NCBI GenBank assembly: GCA_963728295.1 | Contig: CAVSKB010000019.1 | Span: 434,001-498,000, forward strand | DNA from: DATJKD01 sp963728295 | Lineage (GTDB): Bacteria; Pseudomonadota; Gammaproteobacteria; Steroidobacterales; Steroidobacteraceae | Length of the DNA stretch: 64,000 nt | Direction: 5' to 3' | Shown here: in pieces, positions 57,263 through 64,000 of the stretch | How the letters are laid out: each line of letters begins with the position of its first letter | Numbering within the stretch: the stretch's first letter is position 1 | Notes under the pieces: generated by a model | The model's input: only the letters and a program-made list of their open reading frames with translations | Database searches by the model: none | What the model was told of the DNA's origin: nothing | Made by a program: the position numbers and the translations under genes

Positions 57263-59200
57263 GTGTCGCGCTCCGTACGCCTGAAGGACCAGCGGGCCGA
57301 GCAGCGTCTGTTCGCGCGGCGCTTGATCGGGATGACCCTGATCGTGACGTTCTGCGCCGGCGCCCTGGTCGTGCGCCTGTTCTATCTGCAGGTGCTGCGC
57401 TTCGACCATTTCAGCGAGCTGTCGCAGGGCAACCGCATCCGCATCGAGCCCGTGCCGCCCGCGCGCGGGCTGATCTACGACCGCAACGGCGAGGCAATCG
57501 CGCTCAACCGTCCGGCCTACCAGCTCGAGCTGACCCGCGAGCAGACGCCCGACCTCGATGCGACGCTGAAGCAGCTCGTCGAGCTCGGGCTGCTCGCCCC
57601 GGCCGAGGTCGGCCGCCTGCGCCAGACGATCGATGCGCGGCGCAGCTTCGACGTGGTGCCGATCCGGCTGCAGCTCACCGAGGAAGAGCTTGCGACGTTC
57701 GCCGTGCACCGCCCCGACCTGCCGGGCGTCGAGGTACGCCCGCGCCTCACGCGCTTCTACCCGGGGAACGGCAGCGCGGTGCACGCGCTCGGCTACGTGG
57801 CCGCGATCAGCGAGCAGGACCAGTCACGGATCGACACGACGAACTACGCCGGCACGACGCTGATCGGCAAGCTCGGCATCGAGCGTGCCTACGAGGACGA
57901 GCTGCACGGCGATACCGGTCACCAGCAGCTGCTGGTCAACGCGCAGGGGCGGCTGGTCGAGCGCGTCGGGCTGTCCGCCGCCGATCTGCAGCGCCAGGAG
58001 CCCATGGCGGGGAACGACCTGATCCTCGCGCTCGACATGCGCGTGCAGCGTGCCGCCGAGCAGGCGCTCGCGGGCAGGCGAGCCGCGGTCGTCGCCATCG
58101 ATCCGAACAACGGTGACGTGGTGGCGTTCGTGAGCATGCCGACCTTCGACCCGAACGGCTTCGCGCGTGGGCTCACCGTGAGCGAGTACGCGACACTGCA
58201 GAACGACATCGACAAGCCGCTGTACGATCGCGCGCTGCGCGGCGAGTACCCGCCGGGATCGACGATCAAGCCGCTGATGGCGCTGGCCGCACTCGAGTAC
58301 GGCACGACGGATCCGAAGAAAACGCGGATCTGCCGCGGAGTCTTCCAGCTGCCCGGCTCGAGCCACCGATACCGCGACTGGAAGAAGGGCGGTCACGGCA
58401 CGGTCAGCATGCACAAGGCGATCGCCGAGTCCTGCGACACGTACTTCTACGACGTGGCCGATCACCTTGGGATCGACCGGATGCACGACTTCCTGACCGG
58501 GTTCGGGCTCGGCGGCGAGACCGGCATCGACATCGCGGGCGAGCGATCGGGTCTCGTGCCCTCGAAGGCCTGGAAGAAGGGCGCCTTCAAGCGTCGCGAT
58601 CTGCAGACGTGGTTTCCGGGCGAGACCGTGATCGCGGGCATCGGCCAGGGCTACATGCTCGCGACCCCGCTGCAACTCGCGCAGATGGCGGCGACGATCG
58701 GCACCCGCGGCAAGCGCTACGCGCCGCGACTCGTAAAGCGTATCCGGAACGTGAGCACGGGCGAGACACGCGAGCTGCCGCCGGAGCCCTTGTCCTCGAT
58801 CGAGGTCAAGGACCCGTCGCACTGGGACGTGATCATCGGCGGGATGATCGGCGTAACCAACGATCCGACCGGCACGGCGCGGCGCAGCCAGGCGGGCGCG
58901 CCGTACAAGATCGCCGGCAAGACCGGTACGGCCCAGGTCTTCAGCGTCGGGCAACACGAGCAGTACAAGGAGTCCGAGGTCGAGGAACGGCTGCGCGACC
59001 ATGCGCTCTTCGTCGCCTTTGCACCCGCGGACGCGCCGAAACTCGCGGTCGCAGTGCTGGTCGAAAACGGAAAGAGCGGCAGCGGCACCGCGGCCCCGAT
59101 CGCACGCGCCGTGTTCGATGCGTATCTGCTGCCGCCCGCGGCAGCCGTCAAGGCGGAGGCCGCCACGGCACCTGCGCCGGCCGCCGGGAGCGAGGAATGA
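57263..59200 (+). CDS. mrdA: penicillin-binding protein 2
   Basis: Elongation-specific transpeptidase of 645 residues. A short cytoplasmic tail, membrane helix (LIVTFCAGALVVRLFYLQVL), the pedestal domain and then the transpeptidase: active Ser333 in GEYPPGSTIKPLMAL, SxN-like AESCDTYFY and KIAGKTGTAQVF. The GTG at 57263 is chosen for spacing after mreD and the SRSVRLKDQ N-terminus. The stop overlaps rodA (ATGA), the enzyme with which PBP2 works. Confidence 0.95.
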   Translation: MSRSVRLKDQRAEQRLFARRLIGMTLIVTFCAGALVVRLFYLQVLRFDHFSELSQGNRIRIEPVPPARGLIYDRNGEAIALNRPAYQLELTREQTPDLDATLKQLVELGLLAPAEVGRLRQTIDARRSFDVVPIRLQLTEEELATFAVHRPDLPGVEVRPRLTRFYPGNGSAVHALGYVAAISEQDQSRIDTTNYAGTTLIGKLGIERAYEDELHGDTGHQQLLVNAQGRLVERVGLSAADLQRQEPMAGNDLILALDMRVQRAAEQALAGRRAAVVAIDPNNGDVVAFVSMPTFDPNGFARGLTVSEYATLQNDIDKPLYDRALRGEYPPGSTIKPLMALAALEYGTTDPKKTRICRGVFQLPGSSHRYRDWKKGGHGTVSMHKAIAESCDTYFYDVADHLGIDRMHDFLTGFGLGGETGIDIAGERSGLVPSKAWKKGAFKRRDLQTWFPGETVIAGIGQGYMLATPLQLAQMAATIGTRGKRYAPRLVKRIRNVSTGETRELPPEPLSSIEVKDPSHWDVIIGGMIGVTNDPTGTARRSQAGAPYKIAGKTGTAQVFSVGQHEQYKESEVEERLRDHALFVAFAPADAPKLAVAVLVENGKSGSGTAAPIARAVFDAYLLPPAAAVKAEAATAPAPAAGSEE

Positions 59201-60342
59201 GAACCGAGATCGCAGGACCGGGGTATTCGAGCCGCGCGCAGCGGACCTTCACCTTCACGGGGCGGCTGCTCGAGGCGCTGCATCTCGACGGGCCGCTGCT
59301 GCTCTCGGTGTCCGCCGTGTGCGCCGCGGGCCTGATCGTGCTCTTCAGCGCCGCGGGCGAGGATCTCGGTGTATTCCTGCGCCAGGCCGCGCGCGTCGGC
59401 ATGGGGATCGGCGTGATAGTCCTTGTCGCGCAGATACCGCCGCGGGTGCTGCGCATCGTCGCACCATTCCTGTACTCCATCGGCGTGCTGCTTCTCATCG
59501 CCGTCGCGCTGACCGGCGACATCGCGATGGGCGCGCAGCGCTGGCTCGATCTCGGCGTGGTGCGGTTCCAGCCGTCCGAGATCATGAAGATCGCCGTCCC
59601 GCTCGCCTGCGCCTGGTACCTGCAGGACCGGCCGCTGCCACCGAGTGTGCTGTCGCTTGTCGTGCTGACAGCGGCGATCCTGGTACCGACGCTTCTGATC
59701 GCCGAGCAACCCGACCTCGGTACGGCGCTGCTCGTGGCGACCGGCGGCGCGCTGGTAGTCCTGCTCGCCGGCCTGCAGGCACGCTACATGATCGGGCTGG
59801 GCGCGCTCGTCGTCGGCGCCGTGCCCGTCGTCTGGCATTTCCTGCACGATTACCAGCGGCAGCGCGTGCTCACGTTTCTCAATCCGCAGACCGACCCGCT
59901 CGGCGCGGGCTATCACACCATCCAGTCGCAGATCGCGATCGGGTCGGGCGGGCTCTTCGGCAAGGGCTACATGAACGGCAGCCAGGCGCAACTCGAGTTC
60001 CTCCCGGAGCGCTCGACGGATTTCATCTTCGCCGTGGTCGGCGAGGAATGGGGGCTGGTCGGGTTGCTCGTCCTGCTGACGCTGTACCTCTTCGTCATCG
60101 CGCGCGGACTCTATATCGCGGCACAGGCGCAGGACACGTTCTCGCGTCTCATCGCGGGCAGCCTCACGCTGACATTCTGCGTGTACGTGTTCGTGAACAG
60201 CGGCATGGTCGCGGGCCTGCTGCCGGTGGTGGGCGTACCGTTGCCGCTCGTGAGCTACGGCGGTACGTCTATGGTGACCCTCATGGCGGGCTTCGGTATC
60301 CTCATGTCCATCCATTCCCGCCGGAAGCTGGTATCCACGTGA
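59197..60342 (+). CDS. rodA: SEDS peptidoglycan polymerase RodA
   Basis: A 381-residue SEDS glycosyltransferase with about ten helices. Motifs GDIAMGAQRWLDLGVVRFQP, IAEQPDLGTALLVATGG and STDFIFAVVGEEWGLVG are complete, as is VPLPLVSYGGTSMVTLMAGF. It polymerises lipid II for lateral wall growth with PBP2. Its TGA overlaps the mltB GTG. Confidence 0.96.
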   Translation: MRTEIAGPGYSSRAQRTFTFTGRLLEALHLDGPLLLSVSAVCAAGLIVLFSAAGEDLGVFLRQAARVGMGIGVIVLVAQIPPRVLRIVAPFLYSIGVLLLIAVALTGDIAMGAQRWLDLGVVRFQPSEIMKIAVPLACAWYLQDRPLPPSVLSLVVLTAAILVPTLLIAEQPDLGTALLVATGGALVVLLAGLQARYMIGLGALVVGAVPVVWHFLHDYQRQRVLTFLNPQTDPLGAGYHTIQSQIAIGSGGLFGKGYMNGSQAQLEFLPERSTDFIFAVVGEEWGLVGLLVLLTLYLFVIARGLYIAAQAQDTFSRLIAGSLTLTFCVYVFVNSGMVAGLLPVVGVPLPLVSYGGTSMVTLMAGFGILMSIHSRRKLVST

Positions 60343-61415
60343 CGCCCCGACCGCTGCGGCCCGCCCGGCCGCACCTCCTGCTTTGCGCGCTGCTGGCCGT
60401 GGCCACATCGCCGGCGCAGGCGCTCGACGGGCAGCGCGCGGAAGTCGCAGGCTTCATCTCCGAGATGGCCGACCGCCACGGCTTCGACACGGAAGCGCTC
60501 GGCGCGGTCTTCAAGCAGGTGGAGACGCGCCCGGCAATTATCGAGGCGATGTCGCGGCCAGCCGAGAAGACCATGCCGTGGCACGAGTACCGCGCCCGGT
60601 TCATCACCGAGCGGCGCATCCGGCGCGGCGGCGAGATCGGGCGCGAGCAGTCGGCGGCGCTCGAGGCAGCCGCCCGCGCGAGCGGCGTGCCGTGCCCGGT
60701 CCTGCTCGCGATCACCGGCGTCGAGACGTTCTATGGCGAGATCACCGGTTCGCACCGCGTGATCGACGCGCTCGCGACCCTCGCCTTCGACTTTCCCGCG
60801 CGCAGCGAGTTCTTCCGCGGCGAGCTCGAGCAGTTCCTGCTCATGGCGCGCGACGAATCACTCGACCCGCTGGCGCCGCTCGGCTCGTACGCGGGCGCGA
60901 TGGGCATCCCGCAGTTCATGCCGACCAGCTTCCGCAGCTATGCCGTCGACGGCGGCGGCGACGGGCATCGCGATCTCTGGCGCGACTGGAACGACGTGTT
61001 CGCAAGCGTAGGCAACTATCTCAAGCTGCACGGCTGGCGGGCGGGCGAACCCGTCATGGTCGCCGCCGATGTCAGCGGCGCGCGTCTCGACGGCGTCGAG
61101 CTCAAGAAGCTCGATCTCGGCGAGACGGTCGGCTCGCTGCGGGAGCGCGGTGTGCGCTTCGACACCGGCCTGCCTGCCGAGGCGCGCGCGGTGCTGATCG
61201 AGCTCGCCGGGAGCGCGGGTCCGGAGTACCGCGTGGGCTTCAACAACTTCCATGCGATCACCCGCTACAACCGCAGCGCCCTGTACGCGAGCGCGGTAAA
61301 CGATCTCGCCGAGTCGCTCGCCGCGACCGCTGTGCTTGACACCGCCGGCCGATACCCCTCCCGCCGCACCCGAGGTGACATCGCCATCACCGGCCGAGGT
61401 CCCGACGCCGACTGA
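60339..61415 (+). CDS. mltB: lytic murein transglycosylase B
   Basis: A GH103 enzyme cutting peptidoglycan glycan strands to 1,6-anhydro ends. A signal sequence (LLLCALLAVATSPAQA) lacking a lipobox cysteine predicts a soluble periplasmic form. Catalytic Glu129 lies in GVETFYGEITGSHRV; GSYAGAMGIPQFMPTSFRSY and VGFNNFHAITRYNRSALYAS are family signatures. The in-frame end at 61415 follows a poorly conserved stretch. Removing one base near 61340 would instead give a long Pro/Ala/Glu tail ending at TGA 61506. It lies between rodA and dacA, where E. coli would have rlpA. Confidence 0.9.
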   Translation: MTPRPLRPARPHLLLCALLAVATSPAQALDGQRAEVAGFISEMADRHGFDTEALGAVFKQVETRPAIIEAMSRPAEKTMPWHEYRARFITERRIRRGGEIGREQSAALEAAARASGVPCPVLLAITGVETFYGEITGSHRVIDALATLAFDFPARSEFFRGELEQFLLMARDESLDPLAPLGSYAGAMGIPQFMPTSFRSYAVDGGGDGHRDLWRDWNDVFASVGNYLKLHGWRAGEPVMVAADVSGARLDGVELKKLDLGETVGSLRERGVRFDTGLPAEARAVLIELAGSAGPEYRVGFNNFHAITRYNRSALYASAVNDLAESLAATAVLDTAGRYPSRRTRGDIAITGRGPDAD

Positions 61416-61541
61416 ACCGACGGAATCCAGGCCGGTGGCGGCACCGTGTCCGGAGGAAGCGCCGGCGCCACCCGAGGCCGCAGACCCCGCAACCGGCACG
61501 CCCTGAACCGAATCTCCGACCACACGTCACGCAAGGTATAC

Positions 61542-62759
61542 ATGAGACCTCAAGCATTCCTCCCCTGCGCCACGCTGCTCGCGCTCATCGCCGCCGTGGC
61601 CGGTTGCTCCGGCTCCGAGGAGGAGGCGGCAACGACGCCACCCGCCGCCGCCACCAAGGCTGTCGGTCCCGCGATCCCGCTGCCTCCGCCACCCGAGCTC
61701 AAGGCGCGCAGTTTCATCGTGATCGATCACGACAGCGGCCGCGTGCTGGCCGCGCTCGACCCCGATTCGCGACAGGAACCGGCCAGCCTGACCAAGCTGA
61801 TGACCGCCTATGTCGTGTTCCACGCGCTCAAGGAAGGCCGCATCAAACTCGATGACATGGTCACGGTCAGCGAGAACGCCTGGCGGCAGGCGTCGCCGAA
61901 ACTGGGCGGCTCGGCGATGTACATCGAGGTCGGCAAGCAGATCTCGGTCGAGAACCTGCTGCAGGGCATGATTGTCCAGTCCGGCAACGACGCCACGCTC
62001 GCGCTTGCAGAGCACGTCGCCGGCACCGAGCCCACCTTCGTGCAGATGATGAACAGCTTTGTAAAGCGGCTCGGCCTCACCGGCACGCACTTTACGGACG
62101 CCGCCGGAATGCCGCACCCCGAGCAATACATCACGGCGCGCGATGCCGCGCTGCTCGCAAGCGCGATCATCCGCGACTACCCCGAATACTATCGCTGGTA
62201 CTCGCAGAAGGAATTCACCTGGAACGGCATCACCCAGCAGAACCGCAATGGGCTGCTCTGGCGCGACCCCACCGTCGATGGCGTAAAGACCGGACACACC
62301 AAGACGGCGGGCTACTGCCTGGTCGTGTCGGCCAAGCGCGACGATATGCGGCTCGTGTCCGCGGTGATGGGCACGGACTCGATGCGCGCGCGCGAGGATG
62401 CCAACGCTGCGCTTCTCAATTACGGCTACACCTTCTTCGAGACCAAGCGGATCTTTGCCGCAGGGCAGCCGCTCACGTCGGTGCGCGTCTGGAAGGGTGC
62501 GGAGCCCGAGGTCGCGCTCACCCTGAAACGCGATCTCTACGTGACCGGTCAGCGCGGCCGAATGGGCAGCGTCCAGGCGGAGTTCGAGCTCCCCGAGCAT
62601 CTGATTGCACCGCTCTCGGCGGAAACCGCGCTCGGCAAGGCGCGCATCGTGGTCGAGGGCTCGACGATCGCCGCGCACGATCTGTACGCCGTGCAGGATG
62701 TGCCGCGTGGCGGGATTTTCCGGCGCGCGATGGACAGCATGAAGCTGTGGTTCGACTGA
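61542..62759 (+). CDS. dacA: D-alanyl-D-alanine carboxypeptidase, predicted lipoprotein
   Basis: A PBP5/6-type carboxypeptidase of 405 residues that trims the terminal D-Ala of muropeptides. Ser82 and Lys85 in EPASLTKLMTAY, SGN in MIVQSGNDATLAL and KTG in GVKTGHTKTAGYCLV form the active site. The end IFRRAMDSMKLWFD is the amphipathic membrane helix of PBP5. Unusually the N-terminus has a lipobox (AVAGC, Cys21) instead of a plain signal. D-alanine aminotransferase follows with no gap. Confidence 0.94.
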   Translation: MRPQAFLPCATLLALIAAVAGCSGSEEEAATTPPAAATKAVGPAIPLPPPPELKARSFIVIDHDSGRVLAALDPDSRQEPASLTKLMTAYVVFHALKEGRIKLDDMVTVSENAWRQASPKLGGSAMYIEVGKQISVENLLQGMIVQSGNDATLALAEHVAGTEPTFVQMMNSFVKRLGLTGTHFTDAAGMPHPEQYITARDAALLASAIIRDYPEYYRWYSQKEFTWNGITQQNRNGLLWRDPTVDGVKTGHTKTAGYCLVVSAKRDDMRLVSAVMGTDSMRAREDANAALLNYGYTFFETKRIFAAGQPLTSVRVWKGAEPEVALTLKRDLYVTGQRGRMGSVQAEFELPEHLIAPLSAETALGKARIVVEGSTIAAHDLYAVQDVPRGGIFRRAMDSMKLWFD

Positions 62760-62760
62760 C

Positions 62761-63631
62761 GTGGCCGAGCCGTTTCCAACCGGCTACCTGAACGGCGAGT
62801 ATTTGCCGCTCGCGAGCGCACGCATCTCGCCGTTCGATCGCGGTTTCCTGTTCGCGGACGGCGTTTACGAGGTGGTGCCGGTGCATCGCGGCCGGCCGTT
62901 TCTGCTGCGCGAGCACCTCGACCGGCTGGCGCGCAGCCTCGCGGCCATCCGGCTCGCCAATCCGCACACGCACGAGCAGTGGGCCCGGATCGTCTCTGAG
63001 CTCGCGTCGCGCGCCGGCGCGCCGGAACAGCTCGTCTATGTTCAGGTGACTCGCGGTGCGGAGTCGGGGCGCAACCATCCCTTTCCCGTCTGGCGCTGCC
63101 CCTACCGTGTTCGGATTCACCGGGCCCTATCCGGCGCCCTCGCCCGAGCTGCTCGCCCAAGGCATCGTCGCGGTCACCCGCGAGGACATCCGCTGGGCGC
63201 GGTGCGACATCAAGTCGATCGCGCTGCTCGCGAACGTGCTGCTGCGGCAGGAGGCCGGCGACGCGGGCGGCTCCGAAGCGATCCTGCTGCGCGAGGGCTG
63301 GCTGACCGAGGGATCCTCGAGCACCGTGTTCGTCGTCAAGGGCGATCGCCTGATGACCCCGCCCAATGATCCGCGAATCCTGCCCGGTACCACGCGTGAG
63401 GCGGTCCTGGAGCTCGCACGCGCGGTCGCGCAGGAAATCCGGCCGGTTCCCGCGCAGGAGCTCGCCACTGCGGACGAAGTCTGGATTGCCTCCGCCGGTC
63501 GGGGCGTGCTGCCGGTTACGCGGCTCGATGGCCGCGCCGTCGGCAGCGGGCGGCCCGGCCCACACTGGCAACGAACCTACGCCGAGCTGCAGGCGCATCT
63601 CGACGCCATCGCCTCGCGGCCGGCGCTCTAG
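62761..63631 (+). CDS. dat: D-amino-acid aminotransferase, one frame break
   Basis: A fold-type IV PLP enzyme of 289 residues interconverting D-alanine and D-glutamate, feeding or recycling wall D-amino acids. GYLNGEYLPLASARISPFDR and GFLFADGVYEVVPVHRGRPF open it; the PLP lysine is in RCDIKSIALLANVLLRQEA, and EGSSSTVFVVKGDRL follows. An extra T near 63091 breaks the frame at HPFPV-GAAPTVFGFTGPYP; the span has one base too many. GTG 62761 starts two bases after dacA, a functional pairing. Confidence 0.88.
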
Positions 63632-63687
63632 CGGACCGAGATGCAGACGCTTGCAGCCGGCGAATCCATCCCCATCTAGCGGCAATC

Positions 63688-63951
63688 ATGAACGACACCA
63701 CGCTACTCAGGTTTCCAACCGATTTCCCGATCAAGGTCATGGGCAGGGCTGACGCCGATTTCCGCAGCCTCGTCGTTGGGATCGTTTCCCAGCATTTCGG
63801 TGAGATCGACGCAGAGCGGATCGAGGAGCGCCCGAGCAGCGCCGGGCGTTATCTCGGCATTACGGTGACAGTGCGGGCCGAGAGCCGCGAACAGCTCGAC
63901 GCCGTCTATCGCGATCTCAGTTCCTGCCAGCGGGTGCTCGTCGCGCTCTGA
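63688..63951 (+). CDS. ybeD: YbeD/DUF493 family protein
   Basis: An 87-residue ACT-like-fold protein of unknown function found beside lipoate genes. LLRFPTDFPIKVMGRADADF, then GRYLGITVTVRAESREQLDA and YRDLSSCQRVLVAL match the family end to end. In related genomes dacA-dat-ybeD is followed by lipB; the last 49 bases of the window hold no start I can confirm. Confidence 0.92.
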   Translation: MNDTTLLRFPTDFPIKVMGRADADFRSLVVGIVSQHFGEIDAERIEERPSSAGRYLGITVTVRAESREQLDAVYRDLSSCQRVLVAL

Positions 63952-64000
63952 GGGTCGAGCCCGACCGCAGCGCAGCAGCCGGGGCGCGAGCGCCGCCGCC

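Overview
This window looks like the chromosome of a GC-rich gammaproteobacterium. The right half carries gene orders typical of that class. On the minus strand the order is lolB-ispE-tRNA-Gln-prs-rplY-pth-ychF beside tRNA-Met. Divergent to it is hemA-prfA-prmC. A gatCAB block diverges from mreBCD-mrdA-rodA-mltB-dacA-dat-ybeD. I infer something near Nevskiales/Steroidobacterales from the general mix (acyl-CoA dehydrogenase with SDRs, alkylsulfatase, dacA-dat-ybeD order), but family-level placement is a guess.

Layout. 0-2.2 kb: end of an acyl-CoA dehydrogenase and two SDR oxidoreductases, a likely catabolic operon. 2.3-7.1 kb: a small WGR-like protein behind a consensus CRP site, a STAS-like protein, a Crp/Fnr regulator divergent from a secreted alkylsulfatase, and a beta-barrel protein. 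7.1-30.2 kb: accessory DNA. It holds a damaged ATP-grasp gene, a DUF3604 lipoprotein, qNor nitric oxide reductase with a SirB-like protein, two cytochromes c, a K+ channel, universal stress proteins, a Met-rich periplasmic protein, DUF302, a FixL/FixJ oxygen-sensing pair, a hybrid kinase, a P-type ATPase, a CarS-like lipid enzyme, a two-domain kinase, a CBS protein, an alpha/beta hydrolase, a quinone reductase, a GH3 fragment and HigBA. 30.2-64 kb: core genes for translation, haem, one-carbon/methionine metabolism, Asn/Gln-tRNA amidation, and cell shape/peptidoglycan.

The accessory stretch ends exactly at the 3' end of tRNA-Met (30.23 kb). A 15-bp copy of that tRNA end lies in the same orientation at 7.11 kb, as expected for an integrated element, although no integrase is visible. 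Functionally the stretch reads as a low-oxygen, nitric-oxide and general stress package. The FixL-like kinase keeps the haem-binding His and the O2-contacting Arg at the FixL spacing.

Sequence quality matters. Many genes that should be essential (ychF, pth, rplY, prs, gatA, gatB, metH) are interrupted by one-base indels, mostly gains, often in short homopolymers. I treat these as sequence errors unless the gene is also truncated. Such genes are annotated over their full span with the frame breaks noted.
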